6,259 nt of DNA, taken from the NCBI GenBank assembly GCA_017464045.1, contig JAFUEG010000386.1, positions 1 to 6,259 of the forward strand. The letters run 5' to 3'. The notes beneath the pieces are model-generated. The model was not told the origin of the DNA, did not search any database, and saw nothing but the letters and a program-made list of their open reading frames with translations. Numbering within the stretch: the stretch's first letter is position 1; each line of letters begins with the position of its first letter. Shown here piece after piece: positions 1-5,598 of this stretch. This DNA is from Lachnospiraceae bacterium (GTDB lineage: Bacteria > Bacillota_A > Clostridia > Lachnospirales > Lachnospiraceae). Position numbers and translations under genes: made by a program.

Positions 1-11
1 ATGGGAAGATT

Positions 12-764
12 ATGATAGAGAAACCGGAATATAAAATCAATGAATTTGAAGGTCCTCTGGACCTTCTTCTTCATTTGATAGAGAAGAATAAATTTAATAT
101 CTTTGATATACCGATTGCGGATATTACAGAGCAGTATCTGGATTATGTAGCGAAGATGCAGGAGGAGAATCTGGACATAATGAGTGAATTTCTGGTTATG
201 GCAGGGACACTTCTTAGCATAAAAGCCAAGATGCTCCTTCCGAAGCACGAAGAGGAGGAAGAAGAGGAAGATCCACGTTCTGAGCTTGTAAGAAGACTGT
301 TGGAATACAAGATGTACAAGTATGCTGCATATGAACTAAAAGATATGGAGCTTGATGCCGTAAAGAATTATTATAAGGCTCCATCAATACCTGCAGAGGT
401 TAAAAACTTTAAAGAAGAAATTGATCCTGCCGAGATAATCGGAGATGTTACCCTTCTTCAATTAAATGAAATATTTAATGAGGTTATGAAGCGTACTGTG
501 GACAGGGTTGACCCGATAAGAAGTAAATTCGGTACTATAGAAAAAGAAGAGGTCAATATTGAGGACAAAATGCTTGAGATTAGAGAGTCTATAAGAGGAC
601 TTAAGGGGATTAATTTTAGGGCTTTACTTGAAGCAAGCCATTCAAAACAGAGTGTAATAGTAACTTTCCTGGCAATATTGGAACTTATGAAGGTTGGACA
701 TATAGTTATAAAACAGGATAAGCTCTTTGGTGATATCATAATTGATTCACTGGAGTTGGATTAA
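12..764 (+). CDS. scpA: Segregation and condensation protein A (ScpA, SMC kleisin)
   Basis: ScpA is the kleisin that bridges the two heads of the SMC dimer and, with ScpB, forms the SMC-ScpAB complex that compacts and segregates the nucleoid. The 250-residue length is normal. Residues 9-45 carry the N-terminal signature (INEFEGPLDLLLHLIEKNK, then IFDIPIADITEQYL), the helical region that contacts the SMC neck. Residues 61-77 (LVMAGTLLSIKAKMLLP) are also typical. An acidic linker follows (E80-D87), then a helical middle that binds ScpB, and a C-terminal winged helix at about residues 180-250 (SVIVTFLAILELMKVGHI near 214-231) that binds the SMC head. The ATG at 12 is preceded by GGGAAG at 3-8, a weak and close ribosome-binding site. 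It also overlaps a TGA (13-15) in another frame, so coupling to an upstream gene is possible. scpB follows after 10 bp, giving a clear operon. Identification is secure. Confidence 0.97.
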   Translation: MIEKPEYKINEFEGPLDLLLHLIEKNKFNIFDIPIADITEQYLDYVAKMQEENLDIMSEFLVMAGTLLSIKAKMLLPKHEEEEEEEDPRSELVRRLLEYKMYKYAAYELKDMELDAVKNYYKAPSIPAEVKNFKEEIDPAEIIGDVTLLQLNEIFNEVMKRTVDRVDPIRSKFGTIEKEEVNIEDKMLEIRESIRGLKGINFRALLEASHSKQSVIVTFLAILELMKVGHIVIKQDKLFGDIIIDSLELD

Positions 765-774
765 CGGAGGAATT

Positions 775-1350
775 ATGGAAGACAGCGTTATAAAGACGGA
801 GGCAGCTATTGAAGCGATTCTTTTTTCAATGGGTGAAGCAGTATCGCTCAAGGAGTTGTCAAATACGTTAGAAATTGATGATAAAACACTTGAGAAGATT
901 TTAAACGATATGATGGACAGATATGATTCAAACGACAGAGGAATAAAGCTTGTCAAGCTTGAAGATTCATATCAATTATGTACCAAGAATGAATATTATG
1001 ATGTGCTTACAAAACTGGTAAATATTCCTAAGAAGCACATACTTACCGATACTCTTATGGAGACACTTTCAATAGTTGCCTACAAGCAGCCGATTACCAG
1101 ACAGGAGATAGAAGCCATAAGAGGTGTATCCTGTGTCCATGCCATCAATAAGCTTGTGGAATATAACCTTATAGCAGAAGTCGGAAGACTTGATGCTGTA
1201 GGAAGACCGATACTTTTCGGAACGACAGAAGACTTCCTTAGAAGCTTCGGAGTACAGTCTATGGATGATTTGCCTGTTATATCGCAGGAGAAAATCGAAG
1301 ACTTCAGACAGGAAGCTATGGAAGAGGTAAATATTAAAGTTGAAACGTAA
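775..1350 (+). CDS. scpB: Segregation and condensation protein B (ScpB)
   Basis: ScpB is the dimeric tandem winged-helix protein that binds the central part of ScpA and stabilises the SMC-ScpAB complex on the chromosome. The 191 residues match the family length. The first winged helix covers about residues 5-80 (AAIEAILFSMGEAVSLKELS at 10-29). The second contains the family hallmark LSIVAYKQPITRQEIEAIRG at 98-117 and GRPILFGTTEDFLRSFGV at 143-160. An acidic tail follows (about 161-191). I chose the ATG at 775 because CGGAGG (765-770) lies 4 bp before it and the protein then begins MEDSVIKTEAAIEAILF, as expected. An in-frame ATG at 742 would overlap the end of scpA and has no such site. The gene starts 10 bp after scpA and ends 6 bp before a strong hairpin, so it is the last gene of the transcript. 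Confidence 0.97.
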   Translation: MEDSVIKTEAAIEAILFSMGEAVSLKELSNTLEIDDKTLEKILNDMMDRYDSNDRGIKLVKLEDSYQLCTKNEYYDVLTKLVNIPKKHILTDTLMETLSIVAYKQPITRQEIEAIRGVSCVHAINKLVEYNLIAEVGRLDAVGRPILFGTTEDFLRSFGVQSMDDLPVISQEKIEDFRQEAMEEVNIKVET

Positions 1351-1356
1351 AATAAA

Positions 1357-1388
1357 GGACTGCCGTTTTAATGCGGCAGTCCGTTTTT
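1357..1388. terminator. Bidirectional intrinsic terminator between scpB and the HD-GYP gene
   Basis: A perfect 9-bp stem, GGACTGCCG (1357-1365) with CGGCAGTCC (1374-1382), encloses an 8-nt loop and is followed by GTTTTT on the + strand. On the - strand the same stem is followed by TTTATTTT. It starts 6 bp after the scpB stop, and the - strand gene's stop codon (1387-1389) abuts its other side, so it can end both convergent transcripts. Confidence 0.9.
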
Positions 1389-2481
1389 ACAATATCTGTT
1401 CAATCTTTATATTTGAATTTTTGGATAAGTCTATGAAGCTGTTATTAGTCTTTATGAGCGGCTTGGACAGGCTTACCTTGTTAATGTATATTATATCGCC
1501 TTCTTCGCCGTTGCTTAATTTGACGTGGCAGTTTACATAGCTGTTTACGACGTGTTCAAGGAATGTTAGTATGTAATGTGGTTCGTATTTTTTGAGTCCG
1601 TCTTCCTCGAATATACTTATAACCGTAAATGGACTAAGTGGGCCTCTATAAACACGCTTTGCGGTCATTGCCTCGTATATATCGGCGATTGTAACAATCT
1701 TTGCACACCAGTCAATTTTATCACCTTTAAAACCGAGAGGATAGCCGGAACCGTCACATTTTTCGTGATGCATAAGTGCTGCCATCTGAATATGCGGGTC
1801 TACATTCTTACTCTTTAAAAGGTCATAACCTTTCTTTGGATGAGTCTTGATTATCTGAAATTCTTCATCAGTAAGCTTTCCGGGTTTTTGAATTATCTCC
1901 TGTGGTATCAATAATTTTCCTATATCGTGGAAAAGTCCGCAGGCAGTTACAAGCTCGGTTTGCTTTTCATCAAGTCCGAGCCAGCCGGCAAATATGTTAC
2001 ATATAAGTGATACATTTAATGAATGATGGAAGGTTGAATCATCATAATTCTTAAGTGTAGATATCATTGCAAGTATTCCGAGCGGAGAGTTAGTTGCCTT
2101 AACAATATCTAAGGTATTATCTATCATGGCATCTACATCAATAGGTGCGTTCTTATGTACTATATCATTTATTTTGTCGCTGAAATCCTCTACATTATTA
2201 TCATAAGCTTTCTTGAATTCTTTGTATTCGACTGTATTAGTATCTACTGACTGTGTTGCAGAAAGTTCGGATAAGTCGAGCAGACCATCTTCTGATGCTG
2301 CACCTGATGTTATGTCTTCCTCCGAAATCGATACATTAAATACATTATTAGTAACTATCTTATTGATTATGGTCTTTGTTAATACTGTATTTGCAGGCAC
2401 TATCATATAACCCTGATCGTTATATACTTCTGAGCCTGTTACCATTCCTTCTTTTAAATCTGATACAAAATAAGTCTTCAT
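1387..2481 (-). CDS. HD-GYP domain protein, predicted cyclic-di-GMP phosphodiesterase
   Basis: HD-GYP enzymes are metal-dependent phosphodiesterases that hydrolyse cyclic di-GMP (some use other cyclic dinucleotides). All expected motifs are present in this 364-residue protein: FHHSLNVS at 151-158, HDIGK at 185-189 (the HD pair is H185/D186), H214 in KTHP, HHE at 238-240, DGSGYP at 243-248 (the GYP motif) and ADIYEAMT at 266-273. Catalysis is therefore likely intact. The first roughly 110 residues form a non-catalytic N-terminal module starting MKTYFVSDLKEGMVTGSEVY, seen in many clostridial HD-GYP proteins, followed by an acidic, Ser/Thr-rich linker (about 54-85). I see no receiver, PAS or GAF domain and no membrane segment, so it is probably cytosolic. 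The tail (about 315-364) is a short beta-rich extension. The ATG is supported by AGGTG (2493-2489) 7 nt upstream. It is monocistronic, convergent with scpB and divergent from the carboxypeptidase gene. What it senses cannot be read from the sequence. Confidence 0.92.
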   Translation of the reverse strand: MKTYFVSDLKEGMVTGSEVYNDQGYMIVPANTVLTKTIINKIVTNNVFNVSISEEDITSGAASEDGLLDLSELSATQSVDTNTVEYKEFKKAYDNNVEDFSDKINDIVHKNAPIDVDAMIDNTLDIVKATNSPLGILAMISTLKNYDDSTFHHSLNVSLICNIFAGWLGLDEKQTELVTACGLFHDIGKLLIPQEIIQKPGKLTDEEFQIIKTHPKKGYDLLKSKNVDPHIQMAALMHHEKCDGSGYPLGFKGDKIDWCAKIVTIADIYEAMTAKRVYRGPLSPFTVISIFEEDGLKKYEPHYILTFLEHVVNSYVNCHVKLSNGEEGDIIYINKVSLSKPLIKTNNSFIDLSKNSNIKIEQIL

Positions 2482-2560
2482 ATGTGTGCACCTGCTATGT
2501 AAAATATGTTAGTGTATATCTTGTTATCTGTGATTATCTGCACAGCTTTATGTTATATGT

Positions 2561-2589
2561 ATTATACTAAATCAACAAGATAAATTCAA
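2561..2589 (-). promoter_or_regulatory. Sigma-A-type promoter of the HD-GYP gene
   Basis: Read on the - strand, TTGAAT (2589-2584) and a perfect TATAAT (2566-2561) are separated by exactly 17 bp. Transcription should start near 2554, leaving an untranslated leader of roughly 70 nt before the ATG at 2481. The match is good, but the region is AT-rich and no experimental start is available. Confidence 0.6.
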
Positions 2590-2644
2590 TTATTATGTCT
2601 AAAGTTTTTATATGAAAAATATATTAGTAATAGATAATTTATAT

Positions 2645-2648
2645 GGAG
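2645..2648 (+). promoter_or_regulatory. Ribosome-binding site deciding the carboxypeptidase start
   Basis: GGAG (2645-2648, extending as GGAGTGG) lies 6 nt before the ATG at 2655. The earlier in-frame ATG at 2643 overlaps this site and has no Shine-Dalgarno sequence of its own. Starting at 2655 also gives a clean signal peptide beginning MKRR. Confidence 0.7.
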
Positions 2649-2654
2649 TGGTAT

Positions 2655-3824
2655 ATGAAAAGGAGGATATTTGCGTTATTAATCAGCATAACGGTAATCT
2701 TAAATCTAAGTATAGGACATATTGATACAAAAGCTGAGAATTTGAAGCTTTATTCACTTTCAGCTGTATTAATTGACGGAGATACAGGCAGAGTGTTATA
2801 TGGCAAAGATGAGAATACCGCACGTCCGATGGCAAGTACGACCAAAATTATGACACTAATACTGGCGCTTGAATATGGAGAAACTGAGGATGTAGTGACT
2901 GTATCAAGCTATGCATCCAAGATGCCTGATGTGCAGCTTGGTATAACCGAGGGAGAACAGTATAAATTAAAAGACCTGCTTTTTTCTATGATGCTTGAGA
3001 GCCATAATGATTCGGCTGTTGCTATTGCGGAGCATATTGGAGGAAGTGTGGAGAAATTCTCGGATATGATGAATAAGAAAGCTATGGAATTAGGATTATC
3101 AGATACATATTTTATAACACCCAATGGTCTTGATGCGACAGATGAGAATGGAAATCATCATACTACGGCAAAGGACCTTGCACTTATTATGAAATACTGC
3201 ATTATGGATTCTCCACAGAGAGAGGCTTTTATAGATATTTGTCAGACCAGAAGCTATACATTCTCAGATTATGAGGGCAAACGAAGCTTTACGGTTAATA
3301 ATAAAAATGCTTTTCTTGATATGTTTGATGGTGTAATTGCAGGAAAAACCGGATTTACGGGGGATGCAGGATATTGCTACGTAGGAGCAGTAAGGCGAAA
3401 TGATAAAACATATATTATAGCTTTACTCGGATGCGGCTGGCCGAATAATAAATCTTATAAGTGGTCTGACTCGAGGACATTATTTTCATATGGTATAGAG
3501 AATTTTATCAGTAAAACAGTATTAGACAGGAATTATCAATTAAAAGATATCAGCGTAAATAATGGCATAGAGGCTGATAAAGTAAGAGTATATGTGGATG
3601 ATGAGTTAAGCCTTATTATGGCTGATTGGGAGACTGTAAGGTATGAAGCAGACATGCCTGATGAGCTTGAAGCACCTGTATATTTGAATGATATGGTTGG
3701 ATGTTTGAATGTATATATAAATGACGAATTATATAATGTATATAATATCTATTCGGCTGATGAAGTTAATCGTGTAAATTATAAATATTATTTTCAAACT
3801 GTAATATACAAATTTCTTATGTGA
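2655..3824 (+). CDS. Secreted D-alanyl-D-alanine carboxypeptidase (PBP, DacB/DacF type)
   Basis: This low-molecular-weight penicillin-binding protein removes the terminal D-Ala from peptidoglycan pentapeptides and acts outside the membrane. From the ATG at 2655 it has 389 residues, usual for the family. A signal peptide is visible: MKRR, then a hydrophobic stretch at 5-20, with cleavage possible after TKA at 25-27. All peptidase S11 motifs are present: SxxK as STTK at 61-64 (S61 nucleophile, K64 base), SxN as SHN at 116-118 and KTG at 231-233. After about residue 285 comes the beta-rich C-terminal domain, and the last residues (YYFQTVIYKFLM) could form the amphipathic membrane anchor typical of PBP5-like enzymes. 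In B. subtilis, dacB, a mother-cell sporulation carboxypeptidase, lies a few genes after scpAB. That synteny, plus dpaAB just downstream, suggests a sporulation role here, but the sequence alone does not separate DacB, DacF and vegetative DacA roles. The family call is secure. Confidence 0.94.
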   Translation: MKRRIFALLISITVILNLSIGHIDTKAENLKLYSLSAVLIDGDTGRVLYGKDENTARPMASTTKIMTLILALEYGETEDVVTVSSYASKMPDVQLGITEGEQYKLKDLLFSMMLESHNDSAVAIAEHIGGSVEKFSDMMNKKAMELGLSDTYFITPNGLDATDENGNHHTTAKDLALIMKYCIMDSPQREAFIDICQTRSYTFSDYEGKRSFTVNNKNAFLDMFDGVIAGKTGFTGDAGYCYVGAVRRNDKTYIIALLGCGWPNNKSYKWSDSRTLFSYGIENFISKTVLDRNYQLKDISVNNGIEADKVRVYVDDELSLIMADWETVRYEADMPDELEAPVYLNDMVGCLNVYINDELYNVYNIYSADEVNRVNYKYYFQTVIYKFLM

Positions 3825-3840
3825 CAAATGTAATAAAAAG

Positions 3841-3867
3841 GCAGGCTTTATCGTATTTTGTGCCTGC
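3841..3867 (+). terminator. Possible weak hairpin terminator after the carboxypeptidase gene
   Basis: GCAGGC (3841-3846) pairs with GCCTGC (3862-3867) around a 15-nt loop, 16 bp after the stop codon. The following sequence has only a broken T-rich stretch (ATTTTATT at 3876-3883), not a clean T run. The stem is short, so it may attenuate rather than end transcription, leaving partial read-through into dpaA. Confidence 0.4.
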
Positions 3868-3890
3868 ATGGACTCATTTTATTGTGGAAT

Positions 3891-3918
3891 AACAATTTAT
3901 CTTTAATTGAATATAATA
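3891..3918 (+). promoter_or_regulatory. Candidate dpaA promoter, sigma-K-like with an overlapping sigma-A-like match
   Basis: AACA (3891-3894) and AATATAATA (3910-3918) resemble the sigma-K elements mACm and CATAnnnTA with about 16 bp between AC and the -10. The only -10 mismatch is A for C at its first base. The same bases contain TATAAT (3912-3917) with ATAACA 17 bp upstream, so a sigma-A reading is also possible. Mother-cell sigma-K control is established for dpaAB in B. subtilis. The A/T richness makes chance matches easy. Confidence 0.35.
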
Positions 3919-3927
3919 GAGTATCGT

Positions 3928-3934
3928 AGGGAGG
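3928..3934 (+). promoter_or_regulatory. Ribosome-binding site deciding the TTG start of dpaA
   Basis: AGGGAGG (3928-3934) is a near-perfect Shine-Dalgarno sequence placed 8 nt before the TTG at 3943. The only nearby ATG (3938-3940) is out of frame and hits TGA after two codons. The other in-frame TTG (3907) has no Shine-Dalgarno sequence. Confidence 0.8.
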
Positions 3935-3942
3935 TATATGAT

Positions 3943-4722
3943 TTGAATATCAGTAATATATGTGTCATAGGTGAAGACGACAGAATGGACTATGTTGCTT
4001 TGAAGTTATATACACTGGGATTTGATGTATATCGTGAAGAAAGATATATCAATAACAAGTCGATGATAGTTCTGTCGCCGCCGGCGAATGAAGCTATGAC
4101 CAGAAGAATTATCCCATATCTGGAATACGGTCAGATACTTTATTCGGGAGCTATGTCTAACAGACTCAAGCATCAATGTGAACTAATGAAGATAGAGTAT
4201 GTGGACTATCTTATGATTGATGAACTTACAACGATTAATGCAAAACTTACTGCAAAGGGTATTATTAAAAATGCAATAAAAAATAATGCTGTACTTGAAA
4301 AAAGTAATTGTCTTGTAACAGGGTTTGGTTTTTGTGGCAAGGCAATCGCAGAATTACTTACAAATGACAAGATAGATGCTAACGTGGATGTTATGGTAAG
4401 ACGAAGAGAATTAAAACCTGTGATTGAAAACGCAGGTTTTGGATTTGTGGATATGAATGATACGTCAGTTAATTTTGAAAAATACAGCTATGTTTTTAAT
4501 ACGGTTCCGGCACTTATTATAAATGATACCATGATTGATAAGCTGTCAAAAAATGTAATGATATTTGATATTGCATCAGGAGAGGGCGGAGTGGATTTTA
4601 AATATTGCGAAGAAAAGGACATATTTGCCATACAGTGCCTTGGTATTCCGGGGAAGGAATATCCACAGGAGGCAGGAAATGCAATAGCTGATACAATAAT
4701 TAATGATATCAATCTCAAATAA
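3943..4722 (+). CDS. dpaA: Dipicolinate synthase subunit A (DpaA/SpoVFA), TTG start
   Basis: DpaA is the dehydrogenase-like subunit that, with DpaB, converts the product of dihydrodipicolinate synthase (a lysine-pathway intermediate) to dipicolinic acid in the mother cell; the acid is then loaded into the spore core. The start is TTG at 3943, giving 259 residues. An N-terminal Rossmann-like domain begins ISNICVIGEDD. The nucleotide-binding loop is GFGFCG (GxGxxG: G127, G129, G132), followed by VRRREL at 152-157, FNTVPALI at 185-192, FDIASGEGGVDFKYCE at 208-223 and GIPGKEYPQEAG at 234-245. These follow the DpaA order. The B. subtilis protein is nearly 300 residues, so this one is compact. Two signatures usually resembling ASRPGGxDF and LPGxxAPKTAG (from memory) are changed here, so activity is probable rather than certain. 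The adjacent dpaB makes the assignment firm. Confidence 0.9.
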   Translation: MNISNICVIGEDDRMDYVALKLYTLGFDVYREERYINNKSMIVLSPPANEAMTRRIIPYLEYGQILYSGAMSNRLKHQCELMKIEYVDYLMIDELTTINAKLTAKGIIKNAIKNNAVLEKSNCLVTGFGFCGKAIAELLTNDKIDANVDVMVRRRELKPVIENAGFGFVDMNDTSVNFEKYSYVFNTVPALIINDTMIDKLSKNVMIFDIASGEGGVDFKYCEEKDIFAIQCLGIPGKEYPQEAGNAIADTIINDINLK

Positions 4723-4723
4723 A

Positions 4724-4750
4724 ACCTCCTACACATAAAATTAGAGAGGT
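4724..4750 (+). promoter_or_regulatory. Possible hairpin masking the dpaB ribosome-binding site
   Basis: ACCTCCT (4724-4730), 2 bp after the dpaA stop, can pair with the dpaB Shine-Dalgarno region. ACCTC (4724-4728) is complementary to GAGGT (4746-4750), and CT (4729-4730) can pair with AG (4743-4744) around one bulged A. Ribosomes finishing dpaA would cover the left arm, so this could couple translation of the two subunits. The stem is short and no energy was computed. Confidence 0.3.
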
Positions 4751-4757
4751 CATTAAA

Positions 4758-5339
4758 ATGAAATTATCAGAGTGCAATATTGGATTTGCAATAACCGGAT
4801 CATTTTGTACTTTTGATAAAATTAAATCACAAATAAAAGTTCTAAAGGATGAAGGTGCTGACATAACACCTATTTTTTCATTTAACACATATAACATGGA
4901 TACAAGATTTACAAAAGCTAAAGATTTTATTGATGAAATCAAACAAATAACAGGTAAAGAAGGTATGTCAACCATACAACAGGCAGAAGCGGTAGGACCG
5001 AATAAGCTTTTTGATGTGCTTGTAATAGCTCCATGTACGGGAAATACAGCAGCAAAGCTTGCAAACGGCATAACAGATACACCTGTACTTATGGCAGCAA
5101 AAGCACATTTAAGAAATAACCTTCCGCTTATAATTTCAATATCAACAAATGATGCACTTGGAATCAATTTACAGAACATTGGTAAGCTTATGGTTATGAA
5201 AAATATATTCTTCGTACCATTCGGACAGGATGATTATATAAAGAAGCCTAATTCAATGATTGCTGATGTAAGTAAGATAGGAGATACCATTGAGGCTGCT
5301 ATGAATAACAGACAGATTCAACCGGTAATTACAAATTAA
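4758..5339 (+). CDS. dpaB: Dipicolinate synthase subunit B (DpaB/SpoVFB)
   Basis: DpaB is the second subunit of dipicolinate synthase, a flavoprotein-like fold related to the UbiX/phosphopantothenoylcysteine decarboxylase family, acting in the mother cell with DpaA. The 193 residues match the family. Recognisable stretches are IGFAITGSFCTFDK at 8-21, DTRF at 48-51, the central VLVIAPCTGNTAAKLANGIT at 87-106 (phosphate/flavin-binding type loop), DTPVLMAAKAHLRNNLP at 107-123, STNDALGINLQNI at 129-141, and FVPFGQDD with KKPNSM at 152-167. These agree closely with B. subtilis SpoVFB as I remember it, so this subunit looks better conserved than DpaA. The ATG at 4758 follows AGAGAGG (4743-4749) by 8 nt. 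The gene lies 35 bp after dpaA on the same strand and ends just before a strong hairpin, so the two form an operon. Confidence 0.95.
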   Translation: MKLSECNIGFAITGSFCTFDKIKSQIKVLKDEGADITPIFSFNTYNMDTRFTKAKDFIDEIKQITGKEGMSTIQQAEAVGPNKLFDVLVIAPCTGNTAAKLANGITDTPVLMAAKAHLRNNLPLIISISTNDALGINLQNIGKLMVMKNIFFVPFGQDDYIKKPNSMIADVSKIGDTIEAAMNNRQIQPVITN

Positions 5340-5344
5340 AGATA

Positions 5345-5373
5345 ATGCCCCAAGGGAAATGCCCCTGGGGCAT
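5345..5373. terminator. Intrinsic terminator after dpaB, shared with the convergent HTH gene
   Basis: ATGCCCCA (5345-5352) pairs fully with TGGGGCAT (5366-5373). Inside, GGG (5354-5356) can pair with CCC (5362-5364) beyond one A-C mismatch, leaving a 5-nt loop. The + strand continues ATTTACTTATTGTTTG, moderately T-rich; the - strand continues into TATCTTTAATTT. It starts 6 bp after the dpaB stop and ends 3 bp from the stop of the - strand HTH gene, so it probably serves both. Confidence 0.85.
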
Positions 5374-5376
5374 GAT

Positions 5377-5598
5377 TTACTTATTGTTTGTTTTATCCGG
5401 TATATATTCCATTACATCAGATACATTGCAATCAAGTAGTCGGCACAGCATATCTATGGTTGTACTGTTTATAGGATTCCCTTTTTTTATTGAATAGTAG
5501 TTAGTCCTGGAAAATCCCATTTTTTCTAATCTGTATGAAGTTATTCCTTTTTCGTTTAGTGTTTTAAATAGTGGCGCATAGCTTATCATATTTATCAT
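5377..5598 (-). CDS. Small Cro/CI-type helix-turn-helix transcriptional regulator
   Basis: This 73-residue protein is almost only a DNA-binding domain of the Cro/CI (XRE) superfamily, resembling the HTH_26 family of short regulators that start MISYxPLFxxLxEKGIT. The pattern is clear: YAPLFKTLNEKGITSYRLEK at 7-26 (helices 1 and 2), GFSRTNYYSIKKGNPIN at 28-44 (turn, recognition helix and the usual KG), then a helix pair with TIDMLCRLLDCNVSDVMEYI at 47-66. There is no sensor or ligand domain. GGGAG (5608-5604) lies 5 nt before the ATG at 5598, which decides that start. GTG at 5604 overlaps the Shine-Dalgarno site, and ATG at 5589 (70 residues, matching the family start better) remains possible, using GGGG at 5602-5599. 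A run of nine A residues on the coding strand precedes the site. The gene is convergent with dpaB and divergent from the response regulator. Its targets are unknown; the repeats in the shared upstream region are candidates. Confidence 0.85.
   Translation of the reverse strand: MINMISYAPLFKTLNEKGITSYRLEKMGFSRTNYYSIKKGNPINSTTIDMLCRLLDCNVSDVMEYIPDKTNNK

Noticed and set aside
1..15. Possible end of an upstream gene (reading ATG GGA AGA TTA TGA), overlapping the scpA start as ATGA.
   Set aside because: Only five codons are visible and another frame stays open a little further, so the upstream gene cannot be identified or its frame established.
458..739. Open frame of 93 codons on the - strand inside scpA.
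   Set aside because: Fully antisense to a conserved gene, low-complexity Ser/Ile/Leu-rich translation, no independent signal.
1340..1540. Open frame on the + strand crossing the terminator into the HD-GYP gene.
   Set aside because: It runs through a strong hairpin and opposite an HD-GYP coding region; no ribosome-binding site or recognisable domain.
2643..2654. Earlier ATG (2643) as start of the carboxypeptidase.
   Set aside because: It overlaps the GGAG that serves the ATG at 2655 and has no Shine-Dalgarno sequence; it would only add MEWY before the signal peptide.
3907..3942. Upstream in-frame TTG (3907) as start of dpaA.
   Set aside because: It precedes the AGGGAGG site and lies within the candidate promoter; the extra twelve residues have no counterpart in the family.
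3841..3942. Riboswitch or structured leader before dpaA.
   Set aside because: Only a 6-bp stem with a large loop is visible and no known riboswitch core was recognised; the predicted transcript start lies after it.
4715..5179. Long open frame (154 codons) on the - strand opposite dpaB.
   Set aside because: It lies entirely over the well-supported dpaB and the dpaA-dpaB gap, has no family resemblance and no convincing ribosome-binding site; it is a by-product of dpaB codon use.
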